In this document: piece after piece, positions 25,788 through 33,704 of the stretch
Position numbering within the stretch: the first letter of the stretch is position 1
Layout of the letters: each line of letters begins with the position of its first letter
Origin: Bacteroidales bacterium
Lineage (GTDB): Bacteria; Bacteroidota; Bacteroidia; Bacteroidales; Paludibacteraceae
Length of the DNA: 64,000 bases
Direction of reading: 5' to 3'
Assembly: GCA_900769555.1 (NCBI GenBank)
Contig: CAAGHA010000003.1
Location: forward strand, 1-64,000
Program-made: the position numbers and the translations under genes
The notes under the pieces: model-generated
The model's database searches: none
What the model was told of the DNA's origin: nothing
Seen by the model: the letters and a program-made list of their open reading frames with translations, nothing else

Positions 25788-26839
25788 ATCGAAAGAAGCA
25801 TTATAGAATGATCTCTATTTTGATAATGATTATGCAACAAAATGGTACGCGGACGATTGTTCCCTGTTCCCTCTTTATAAATGATATGCATCGGAATTTC
25901 TCCACGCTTCAAACAAACCGAAGAGAGATACAATCCCATAGCAGACATTGTGAAAGAGTCGCCAAAAAGGTGCTTGAAATAGAGTTGTTGAACTCCCGGG
26001 AAAAGAGATCCTGCCACCTCTGCACAAACCTTATCATTATCCACATCTCCATTATAACCCATCACAACCGCATCAATATCAGACTTTGTCAACCCATTCT
26101 GTCTCAACAAAGAGTTAATCCCCTCATCCAAACGTTGCATTGAAGGTTTGTAGAATAGATCTATTCCCAAGAAACGACATAGAGCATCTTCACTAGGTTC
26201 AGTACTCAACCAAAAACTCATTGCAGTCTCTCCGGGAAAAGTTCCCGGAGTTGTACTCCCTTTAAGAGCATCCGAAGAGAAAGTCTCTTTTTTCCAAAAT
26301 CCGATTTGATCAAATAACTGATAATAAGCCGGTGTCATCTCGTCATGTCCTCCCAACAATATATTATTTGCGCCTTTCAAGAAGTGCATATATGCCTCAA
26401 AACAAACGTTATCGAATGAAGTGCCACGATGCGCACAAGTGGAGTTATAACCATGACATTTAAAATTCAAAGCAATTTGCGAACCAATTGTATTATGCGT
26501 TGAATTCATAAAACTGGAAGGAGGCAACATCTCTTCATTATTTTGCAACAAGGCATCCAAGAACTTTTCTGTATCCTCCACCGAGCCCAAACCGGTTCCA
26601 GTCAAGATTGCATCTAACTCTGCCCTTTTCTCTTCAGGAACAACAGATTTTGATGTTGCAATAGCCCGTTTGATCACCCGTCCCATCCGACGAGCTTCCA
26701 TCACAGAGACAAAGGGTTTAAAGTCCGGATCCAACGAACGATTATGTCCTTGAGAGTAGTAGATTGGATTTTCAAACCACTCTTCACTCAAAGGATTTTG
26801 AATAGAAATTTGCGCTGCTGCTCGGATATAAATTTTCAT
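25784..26839 (-). CDS. Divergent ketosynthase-like protein (thiolase fold)
   Basis: 351 residues. Alignment by eye to FabF-type enzymes places the nucleophile at Cys135 (GYNSTCAHRGTSF). The usual NAHGTGT block with the first histidine is replaced by VMGYNGDVDND (259-269). A second-histidine equivalent may be KH (289-290, FKHLFGDSF). With Cys but only one His it may act as a chain-length/initiation partner or a decarboxylating or acyl-transfer enzyme rather than a full condensing enzyme. It sits between the complete FabF-like enzyme (46 bp upstream) and the transporter subunit (4-bp overlap). Confidence 0.75.
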   Translation of the reverse strand: MKIYIRAAAQISIQNPLSEEWFENPIYYSQGHNRSLDPDFKPFVSVMEARRMGRVIKRAIATSKSVVPEEKRAELDAILTGTGLGSVEDTEKFLDALLQNNEEMLPPSSFMNSTHNTIGSQIALNFKCHGYNSTCAHRGTSFDNVCFEAYMHFLKGANNILLGGHDEMTPAYYQLFDQIGFWKKETFSSDALKGSTTPGTFPGETAMSFWLSTEPSEDALCRFLGIDLFYKPSMQRLDEGINSLLRQNGLTKSDIDAVVMGYNGDVDNDKVCAEVAGSLFPGVQQLYFKHLFGDSFTMSAMGLYLSSVCLKRGEIPMHIIYKEGTGNNRPRTILLHNHYQNRDHSIMLLSI

Positions 26840-26885
26840 TAAAAATAGATTTACAATTTAGAAACTGTTCAGAAGCTACTCACTC

Positions 26886-28073
26886 CTATAACTTCGAGAA
26901 AATACATGAAGAATCATTTCCACCAAACCCAAACGAATTATTCATCACATGTTTCAACTCTACTTGCATCATACACTTTTTTACCGGAATCAATCCCGTT
27001 TCCTCTATTGGGTTTTCGAACCTTACACATCCTGGAATAATACCATTTTGCAATGCTAAAATAGAGATTACAGCCTCGATACCACCTGCTGCACTTGTAG
27101 TATGCCCCGTCAATGACTTTGTAGAAGAAAAATAGGGAACTCTCTCTCCAAAAATTCGTTTAATAGAAACACTCTCACTTAAATCATTATTACCCGTTCC
27201 TGTTCCGTGTGCATTAATATAATCAATCTCTTCCGGCACTAATCCTGCATCTTCCAAAGCCTTCTTCATTGCCAAGTATGCACCCTCACCGGTTGGAGAA
27301 GAGGCTGTTTGATGGAATGCATCACAAGCATTCCCATAACCTGACAATTCACATAAAATCTCTGCATTTCGAGATTTTGCACTCTCTTCACTCTCTATAA
27401 CAATATATGCGGCACCCTCTCCTAGATTCAAGCCATTTCGATTGGCATCAAACGGATTACACACATCCTTGTCCAAAATCATCAAGGTATTAAAACCATT
27501 TAAATGAAACTTACTTAACGACTCTGCACCACCAACAATTGCAGCATCAACTCTGCCGGAACGAACCATCTCTCCACCAACAATAATTGAATTAACTGCA
27601 GAGGAGCATGCAGTCGATATTGTTGACATTAAATCAAAGCGACCGAAAGAGGCAGCAATCATCTCTGTCCCTGCTCCACAATCATGCACCGCTATATATT
27701 CTGTATTCTTGCCTTCAAAAAAATCCAAATAATAACGTTCGCTCTTCTCCATTCCTCCAACTGTAGTACCATTTATAAAGGCAACACGGAAGGTATCGTT
27801 TATACCGGATTGCTTCACTGCCTCTTCCATCGCAATCCGACCTAACAAAGGAGTACGAGTAATCACAGAATCCGAAGAAATCCCCAAAAGAGACTTTAAT
27901 TCATCATCACTCATTTTCACCTCTCCAACAGGAATGTCAGTATGTTTCGTTGCTAAATATTTAACTTTTCCAACTCCACTTTTCCCCTCTTTTAAGGCAC
28001 ACAAATGAGCATCCTTTCCGATCCCTAAGGCGGAAACGATACCCATACCCGTAACGACAATACGTTTTGCCAT
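26886..28073 (-). CDS. Beta-ketoacyl-ACP synthase (FabF-type), complete active site
   Basis: 395 residues. Cys156 (STACSSAV), His289 (NAHGTGTGNND) and His324 (SLTGHTTSAAGG) form the full Cys-His-His triad. The C-terminal GFGGNDSSCIF is typical of KAS II. It condenses malonyl-ACP with the growing chain. The ATG overlaps the ACP stop codon by one base (TAATG), coupling carrier and synthase translation. With the ACP it forms the minimal extension unit of the aryl-polyene pathway. Confidence 0.9.
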   Translation of the reverse strand: MAKRIVVTGMGIVSALGIGKDAHLCALKEGKSGVGKVKYLATKHTDIPVGEVKMSDDELKSLLGISSDSVITRTPLLGRIAMEEAVKQSGINDTFRVAFINGTTVGGMEKSERYYLDFFEGKNTEYIAVHDCGAGTEMIAASFGRFDLMSTISTACSSAVNSIIVGGEMVRSGRVDAAIVGGAESLSKFHLNGFNTLMILDKDVCNPFDANRNGLNLGEGAAYIVIESEESAKSRNAEILCELSGYGNACDAFHQTASSPTGEGAYLAMKKALEDAGLVPEEIDYINAHGTGTGNNDLSESVSIKRIFGERVPYFSSTKSLTGHTTSAAGGIEAVISILALQNGIIPGCVRFENPIEETGLIPVKKCMMQVELKHVMNNSFGFGGNDSSCIFSKL

Positions 28074-28330
28074 TATTTGGTGCGATTCTTAGAAATGTAT
28101 TCTGCCATTACTCGAACAGATTGAAAAATAGATTTTCCCTCTGCCGCATTTGCCAACTTAATTCCGTAATTACGCTCCATTAATACGATTAACTCTAAAG
28201 CATCGATAGAGTCCAAGCCTAATCCTTCTCCAAAAAGAGGCGCATCAGAATCAATATCCTCCGGAGTCATCTCCTCCAAATTCAAAGACTTGATAATCTC
28301 TTCTTTCAACTCTAAAATTAAATTATCCAT
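28073..28330 (-). CDS. Acyl carrier protein of the aryl-polyene locus
   Basis: 85 residues from ATG 28328-28330. An upstream TTG could add 12 residues but gives a poor N-terminus. The phosphopantetheine serine is Ser41 in GLGLDSIDALEL, and the rest fits the four-helix ACP fold (acidic helix 2 ELIVLMERNYGI). Dedicated carriers of this kind hold the polyene during elongation. It is the first gene of the second half of the cluster, preceded by a 173-bp gap with its own regulatory-looking hairpin. Confidence 0.9.
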   Translation of the reverse strand: MDNLILELKEEIIKSLNLEEMTPEDIDSDAPLFGEGLGLDSIDALELIVLMERNYGIKLANAAEGKSIFQSVRVMAEYISKNRTK

Positions 28331-28397
28331 ACTATAAAACTGTTTTATGTAATTATTTATCTGCAAAAATAATGATTATTTACAAAAGATAAATCCT

Positions 28398-28441
28398 ATC
28401 GAAAGAATTTTGAGTTTAAATCGGGTTAAATTTCTTTCGAT
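28398..28441 (-). promoter_or_regulatory. Inverted repeat in the ACP leader region
   Basis: Arms ATCGAAAGAA (28398-28407) and TTCTTTCGAT (28432-28441), perfect over 10 bp, with an AT-rich 24-nt middle. A T-rich word TTATCTTTTG lies just downstream on the minus strand, close to a -7 element. Candidate operator or attenuator for the ACP-FabF genes, or the end signal of the upstream gene set. Confidence 0.4.
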
Positions 28442-28503
28442 ACTTACTATTTTGTAATAAAAACTTCTATAAATTAAATCAAGATAACTTTGCAACGATA
28501 CTA

Positions 28504-29118
28504 TTAATACCACTTACTCACCTCTGCTTCACTCCACACTGCAATTGATCCTTCCTCTTCGTTGGAAAGTCTAAATAGCAACACGTTACACTCTCCCTCC
28601 AAGTATTCGACCCACCCTATCAACATCTCTTTAATTCCTTTCCCCGACATAAATCCAAGTTCTGCCCTGTCACATAACTTTGATACAGAGAACTCTTCAT
28701 CGATATAAAAAGAGGTCTCTCCTTTGATTTTATGACGAATAGCAATCTCTCCGGTAACAATATTCGCCAACGTATATACAAATACTGCAGGACTTGGAAA
28801 GTAGTTATTTTGATCTTTGATTGTCTCTTGATAGGATAAATCATTGTCTAAAGATGATGACCGATTGCTCAACAAAATAGAAAAATCAGGACGTTCAGAT
28901 CTTTCTTCAACTCCGGACATCGCCAACTCTGCTGCCAAAAATCCTATTTTACAGAGATTGTCCATTTTGAAAAATTTAGGATATTGAAGATTTAACCCTC
29001 TGTAAATCTCCACAAGCCAACTCCCCTCTTCCGTGCTCTTTGTAAGAAGAACCGATCCATTATGAAGCAATTGTTTGTTGGTAATTCTAACAACCGAATG
29101 TATATATTTTTTATCCAT
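28504..29118 (-). CDS. Half-length ketosynthase-like protein without active-site cysteine
   Basis: 204 residues. The layout IGFLAAELAM ... RPDFSILLSNRSSSL ... NNYFPSPAVFVYTLANIVTGEIAIRHKI resembles the N-terminal half of a ketosynthase/thiolase fold, with the strand that normally presents the catalytic Cys reading SPAVFVYTLANI. No nucleophile is present and the C-terminal half is absent. Proteins of this shape recur beside KAS genes in Bacteroidota aryl-polyene clusters and could be heterodimer partners. It starts 23 bp after the complete synthase at 29142. Confidence 0.6.
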   Translation of the reverse strand: MDKKYIHSVVRITNKQLLHNGSVLLTKSTEEGSWLVEIYRGLNLQYPKFFKMDNLCKIGFLAAELAMSGVEERSERPDFSILLSNRSSSLDNDLSYQETIKDQNNYFPSPAVFVYTLANIVTGEIAIRHKIKGETSFYIDEEFSVSKLCDRAELGFMSGKGIKEMLIGWVEYLEGECNVLLFRLSNEEEGSIAVWSEAEVSKWY

Positions 29119-29141
29119 TATCCTCTGATTTTATTCCTTTA

Positions 29142-30275
29142 TCATCCTATTTTCTCAAAACATATCGCGGCATTACTTCCTCCAAAACCTGAAATAATTT
29201 TCAAAAATGAAGTTCCTTGACAACTTTGAGTCTCTTTATTGATTGTAATCTCTTTAGCTACACCGAATGTCTCATACCCTGCTGTACCTAGTATGGTATT
29301 ATCCAACAATGCATAACCTGAAATAATTGTCTCCAAGATTCCTGCTGCACCTAACGTATGACCAAAATATCCCTTTAAACTATTCACCGGCAAATGTGCC
29401 AACCCTGAACGTTCTATTGCCCACGACTCCATATCATCATTGTACGGAGTTGCTGTTCCATGGGCATTTATAAAGGCCAACTTATTACTATCAACTCCGT
29501 TCAACGCCAATTGAATGGCATTGTAGAGCCCCTCACCGGTGCGTGATGGCCCTGAGATATGGTTGGCGTCGTTTCGGTTGCCTCCTCCTCTATAAACAAT
29601 TTGTCCTGTTGAAGGTGTTCCTCTACGATAGATCAAAGTAGCAGCTGCCTCTCCTAAATTCAATCCCCTACGATTAGCATCAAATGGTTTGCATTGTTCG
29701 TTAGACAGTGCCTTAAATGACTGAAAACCGGAGACAACAAATTTCGACAAGATATCGGCTCCTACCACAACGGCATACTCATACCCCTTCTGCAACATAC
29801 AATCTATTGCATATAACTGAGCAGCTACTCCGGATATGCAGGCATTGCTTACTACTAACACATCATTAGGATTGCCAAAAAAACTTCCAATCAACTGAGC
29901 AGAACGCCATAAATGAACCCTATCAACTTCGTATCCTTCATTAGACTCCAATAAACCTATATTTCCTTTTGTCGTTGATAGAACAAAAAGTACAGACGGA
30001 CTTGAGGGATCGATCTGCGCCGCTCGGATCGCCTTCGAAGCAGAAAGAATCGCAATTTTCTCGAAAGAGGTATATCTAACCTCTCCACCATAAAATTCAG
30101 CAAACTCCTTGTTAACAAGATCCCAATCTAATAACGAGGAATAGAAAGGTTCTACTCCCGAAAATAATCCGGTATGCACCTTTCCTAAAGTAACGCCGGA
30201 CTTTACCTTATTGAAGTTTTCTTCCGAAGAAAATCCTAACGCCGAAATAATATTATCACTTACTTTGTAAATCAT
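29142..30275 (-). CDS. Second complete beta-ketoacyl-ACP synthase
   Basis: 377 residues. Triad: Cys146 (SNACISGV), His272 (NAHGTATPYND) and His306 (KGYFGHTLGAAG), with GFGGSNAA at the end. It is shorter and more divergent than the FabF-type protein at 26886, with NRRGLNLGEAAA conserved between them. Two active synthases plus two degenerate ones match the ketosynthase-rich composition of aryl-polyene systems, where different KAS pairs carry out priming and extension. It is 25 bp downstream of the dehydratase-like gene. Confidence 0.88.
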   Translation of the reverse strand: MIYKVSDNIISALGFSSEENFNKVKSGVTLGKVHTGLFSGVEPFYSSLLDWDLVNKEFAEFYGGEVRYTSFEKIAILSASKAIRAAQIDPSSPSVLFVLSTTKGNIGLLESNEGYEVDRVHLWRSAQLIGSFFGNPNDVLVVSNACISGVAAQLYAIDCMLQKGYEYAVVVGADILSKFVVSGFQSFKALSNEQCKPFDANRRGLNLGEAAATLIYRRGTPSTGQIVYRGGGNRNDANHISGPSRTGEGLYNAIQLALNGVDSNKLAFINAHGTATPYNDDMESWAIERSGLAHLPVNSLKGYFGHTLGAAGILETIISGYALLDNTILGTAGYETFGVAKEITINKETQSCQGTSFLKIISGFGGSNAAICFEKIG

Positions 30276-30300
30276 TTTTCAAACTTTTTCCTTATCACCC

Positions 30301-30741
30301 TTATCCTGTAATGGCTACTCGAATCTCACCTTGGGCAATCAATTCCTCTCCTGCTTTTATTTCTGCATTATAAATAGACATATTCATAACTCCGCCCATT
30401 GTCTCTTCAACAGAGGTTATTAAATCTTCTCCTCTGTGAGGCAACCGAAAAATTTTCAAACTCTTTATCGCTGCAATAACACCAACTTTGATTAAATTCG
30501 TTTTTTTGATATGAATTTCAACATACCCGATATGTGCAGCCGCCGTTTGCGCAATATTCTCAATCAAACCCGCTTCGGTAAAAAATTCACCTCGAAAAAG
30601 CGGATTCTCTTGCCGTACAATAAAATGGGTGATGCAATGCTTTTCTCCGCCCGAAAGGATCTCATCTACCATTAAGAAGGGACGCTTCTGCGGCAAATAT
30701 CTATCAATCGGTAAAATCTCTATTACTTCACTCTCTTGCAT
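30301..30741 (-). CDS. Hot-dog 3-hydroxyacyl-ACP dehydratase-like protein
   Basis: 146 residues. KRPFLMVDEIL (19-29) and AGLIENIAQTAAAH (57-70) follow FabA/FabZ, with Glu61 retained. The loop that should read GHFPxxP is instead RGEFFTEAG, so the catalytic His is absent at its normal place. This pattern occurs in dehydratase relatives of aryl-polyene loci, and the protein may work with the partner at 25063, which has the His loop but lacks the Glu. Its start overlaps the methyltransferase 3' end by 19 bp. Confidence 0.75.
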   Translation of the reverse strand: MQESEVIEILPIDRYLPQKRPFLMVDEILSGGEKHCITHFIVRQENPLFRGEFFTEAGLIENIAQTAAAHIGYVEIHIKKTNLIKVGVIAAIKSLKIFRLPHRGEDLITSVEETMGGVMNMSIYNAEIKAGEELIAQGEIRVAITG

Positions 30742-31811
30742 ACTACCAAACTATGTCCCATCCCTAAACCATCATGTATTGTCTCTACCTCTAACCCAGC
30801 TTCTCGGATACAGCGGAACATATCTTCTGAATAATACATTTTACTGTTTCCATTAGCCAATGCGGTAAAGTATATACTTGTTTGCGCCAAACAATAAGAC
30901 GCAGTTTCAAATTTTTGACGATCCCAGAAGGTCTCCATAATGTATAATTTTGTTCCTTCGTCCATTGCCTTAGCTGCTCTCGACAGGATACTTACAACCT
31001 CTTCTTCGCTAAAACAATCCAAAAACTGACTCATCCATATCACCTCAAAACCCGTTGGGAAATCCACTGATGGGTCCAATAAATTTTTACCGATTCCGTG
31101 AATACGTTCTTTCCCCTCAACATCTTTTGTATGTTCTCTCATCAATTCCAATTGTTGCGGTAAGTCCATAATGGTAACGTGAATATTATCCTTGAAATTT
31201 ACGCAACATGTTGCAAAACGTCCTGTGTTTCCTCCTACATCCAATAATTGTGTTGCTCCATCCTTAAAAACAATTTCCATTGCTTGATCAAATGAACAAT
31301 TGGAATAATAATGGTCAAATCCAAACCAACTTTTTTGTACCTCTTCCGGCAATGATGATAATCCTTCATATATGGTTGGCCACTGACCAAATACTTTTAA
31401 ACCCTCAGGTTTGCCATTCAATATAGAGGCTTCTAAATCAAATAATCCCAAGTAATTGACATCATGATTGAAATCTAAATTCACTCTTGTCATCTTGTCA
31501 TTTAACAAAAACCATCCCGCCTTAGAGATAAAAAACTTTTTATCTTTTAGCAATACCGTTCCAATTGTCAATGACGACTCCAATAAACATTGAACACCAT
31601 ATTTAGAGATTTTAGTTTTCTCTGAAACCTCTTCCATTGTCAAGCCGCTTTTATTATCATCGAGGAGTTGTAAAATTCCAAACTTAATCATCAATCTTGA
31701 TACTTGAAAAACAACCGGACCAAAAGCAATTTCTTCTGCCAATCGTTGCGCTTGCAATGCTGTTAATCTATCTTTTGAATAGAGTTCTTTTTGTGGGGAC
31801 TGCAATTCCAT
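30723..31811 (-). CDS. SAM-dependent O-methyltransferase
   Basis: 362 residues in two parts: an N-terminal winged-helix dimerisation domain (about 20-105: VFQVSRLMIKFGIL, SKYGVQCLLESSLTIG, KAGWFLLND) and a class I methyltransferase with motif I LLDVGGNTGRFA (189-200), then IMDLPQQLE and SQFLDCFSEEEVVSIL. This is the plant-caffeate/hydroxyneurosporene O-methyltransferase layout. In flexirubin and aryl-polyene pathways it would methylate the aryl head group. It is 58 bp downstream of the acyltransferase. Confidence 0.85.
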   Translation of the reverse strand: MELQSPQKELYSKDRLTALQAQRLAEEIAFGPVVFQVSRLMIKFGILQLLDDNKSGLTMEEVSEKTKISKYGVQCLLESSLTIGTVLLKDKKFFISKAGWFLLNDKMTRVNLDFNHDVNYLGLFDLEASILNGKPEGLKVFGQWPTIYEGLSSLPEEVQKSWFGFDHYYSNCSFDQAMEIVFKDGATQLLDVGGNTGRFATCCVNFKDNIHVTIMDLPQQLELMREHTKDVEGKERIHGIGKNLLDPSVDFPTGFEVIWMSQFLDCFSEEEVVSILSRAAKAMDEGTKLYIMETFWDRQKFETASYCLAQTSIYFTALANGNSKMYYSEDMFRCIREAGLEVETIHDGLGMGHSLVVCKRVK

Positions 31812-31869
31812 ATTCTTTTGTTTTAATTGTTATAATTCTGTTTAATTTCTTTTCATTATATGGTTATAT

Positions 31870-32766
31870 TTATTTCCCCCAAAATGGATAAAAATTAAAC
31901 CATTGTTCGGGATATTTTTTTACTACATTTCCCAACTCTTTTACGTAACTTTTTGCATATGCTTCTGCTATCTTTACTGAAGATTCTTCACCTTCCGGGA
32001 ATGGCAGTTCTCTTAAATAAATTCTATAATTAAGACCTTTCTCTTTCATTACAAAGTAGGCCAACATCGGCACCCTCAATTGTCCTGCAATTCTAAACAT
32101 CCCGGCGGGAAACATTGCCTCCTCACCTAAAAATGGGAGATTAAATGATTTAAGACTCCCCATCATACGGTCGCAAGCCACCATCACAATTTCACCCTTT
32201 TCTAACACATTTTTTATGGTGAGAAGATGTGACATATCACTCATTACAGGTACAAAATTGATTTTAGCATCGCCAAACACTTTATCTCGTTGTGCCTGAA
32301 ATGAAGCTCTTTCCCCTCCAAAAATTATTCCATTAATAACCTTCTTCTTATCTTTTATTCCAATGCCTCCAATTTCAGGATTTCCTACATGCGCACCTGC
32401 CATAATAAATCCCGACTCTTTCTCAAAATACATCGAAACTGAAGCTTCACTCTCCACTTGAATTTTAAACTGAGAGGCGTTACCTGCCAATAATGCAAAC
32501 TTATCCAAAACAACTTTCCCGAACGTTAGATGATTGATATAAGTGTAGTAGAATGCCTTCAAAGATGAGTAATGAAAACGATTCTTAAAATAGGAATAGA
32601 TGGCATTATAACCCCTCCTTGCAAAAAGAAGATAGAATGGTATAACCACATAGAGTATCGGATAGAGTACTCTGACACTTACTTTATTCAAAAACCAAAT
32701 AAGAAAACCTTGTCCAATCCGTCCTCCTCCTGTTTTCCCTTCCCATTTATCACTTTTTACTTCCAT
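31870..32766 (-). CDS. LpxL/HtrB-like lysophospholipid acyltransferase
   Basis: 298 residues. A membrane-associated N-terminus (about 20-48) precedes the acyltransferase core with AGAHVGNPE (His126-x4-Glu131), the HX4E motif of the lipid A late acyltransferase family, followed by MVACDRMMGS and FPAGMFRIAGQL. Such enzymes in aryl-polyene loci are thought to join the polyene to its lipid or glycolipid anchor. Candidate -7 words TAGGTTTG (minus, 32798-32805) and TAAGTTTG (minus, 32780-32787) lie directly upstream, so the main cluster transcript may begin here. Confidence 0.85.
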   Translation of the reverse strand: MEVKSDKWEGKTGGGRIGQGFLIWFLNKVSVRVLYPILYVVIPFYLLFARRGYNAIYSYFKNRFHYSSLKAFYYTYINHLTFGKVVLDKFALLAGNASQFKIQVESEASVSMYFEKESGFIMAGAHVGNPEIGGIGIKDKKKVINGIIFGGERASFQAQRDKVFGDAKINFVPVMSDMSHLLTIKNVLEKGEIVMVACDRMMGSLKSFNLPFLGEEAMFPAGMFRIAGQLRVPMLAYFVMKEKGLNYRIYLRELPFPEGEESSVKIAEAYAKSYVKELGNVVKKYPEQWFNFYPFWGK

Positions 32767-32802
32767 ATAAAAGACGATTCAAACTTACAATAAAAATCAA
32801 AC

Positions 32803-33282
32803 CTATATAACATCGGTTAGAGCATTTGCATCCTCCTCCAAAAAATCTCTAACATCACGAAAAACCTTTTCCAAGAAGCTCATTTCCTTCGATAAAAAGG
32901 GATAAAATTCAGGCCAATCTGATCGTCTATGAAGATCAATTCCGGATTTTTGCTTGTAAATTCTTGAGACATACTTTCCACAAGGTTTTTGATGCGACTC
33001 TTCCCAAATGGAATCCGGGAAATGCTTATCTACAATGCTTTTGAAATTTGCCATCGTTTCCATCATCTTTTTGCGCTTGGACTCTCGTGAATGGTTAAAC
33101 TCCAATATCACAAATGCACCATCTCGGTTGGCATCAAATTTCATTTCAACACCTTTAATTTTGGTATTGTATAGAATCCATTTCTTTTTTCTATACTTAA
33201 AACGTGGCAATTGGGCACAGAACTCATCAAATCCCGACCAAAAATCACGTTTTAATTCTTTCATTTCTTCTCTTGTGTACAT
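32803..33282 (-). CDS. DUF4268-type protein
   Basis: 159 residues from ATG 33280-33282 (MYTREEMKELKRDFWSGFDE). A longer frame begins at 33327 but starts upstream of the promoter at 33298, so the shorter form is chosen. The sequence matches the DUF4268 pattern: FWSGFDEFCAQ ... WILYNTKIKGVEMKF ... AFVILEFNHSRES ... FYPFLSKEMSFLEKVF. Function unknown, possibly nucleic-acid-related. Its stop codon overlaps the acyltransferase promoter region. It is probably not part of the polyene pathway. Confidence 0.8.
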   Translation of the reverse strand: MYTREEMKELKRDFWSGFDEFCAQLPRFKYRKKKWILYNTKIKGVEMKFDANRDGAFVILEFNHSRESKRKKMMETMANFKSIVDKHFPDSIWEESHQKPCGKYVSRIYKQKSGIDLHRRSDWPEFYPFLSKEMSFLEKVFRDVRDFLEEDANALTDVI

Positions 33283-33297
33283 ATCTAAGATTTTTCG

Positions 33298-33305
33298 CAA
33301 AGGTA
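33298..33305 (-). promoter_or_regulatory. -7 promoter element of the DUF4268 gene
   Basis: TACCTTTG on the minus strand, 15 bp upstream of ATG 33282, giving a very short leader. It rules out the upstream start at 33327. Confidence 0.6.
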
Positions 33306-33632
33306 CGATAATCACACAAGAGAACAAAATTTTAGTTACTGATTAAAAAACCGGTTAAATTTTTACGTACAGATTTTTATCATAAGTTTCGGCAGCTTTG
33401 AGATTGTTTCTGACCTGTTTTTATTCATCTTTTTTGATAATAGTCCACAACTAACTTCAAAAAAGTAATAAAAAAAATAGCTTCAAAGAAGCACACAAAA
33501 ATAAACGTTCTGTACTTTTATCATCTTTTAAAGTCAGCTTAAATCGTAAAATATCAAGAAACTGATTAAAATAAATTATACATAACTTCTTAAATTTTTA
33601 AAAGTTCTATTTAGAATATCAAAAGTGTTTGT

Positions 33633-33640
33633 TAACTTTG
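33633..33640 (+). promoter_or_regulatory. -7 promoter element of the rarA operon
   Basis: TAACTTTG, about 64 bp before the rarA ATG. The rest of 33306-33704 is AT-rich spacer between divergent genes; I see no gene or strong hairpin in it. Confidence 0.5.
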
Positions 33641-33704
33641 TTGTTTATATATAGTCACCCCAATGGTTTATTATAGGAAATAAAAAAACAAAAAAAGAAA
33701 CGAT

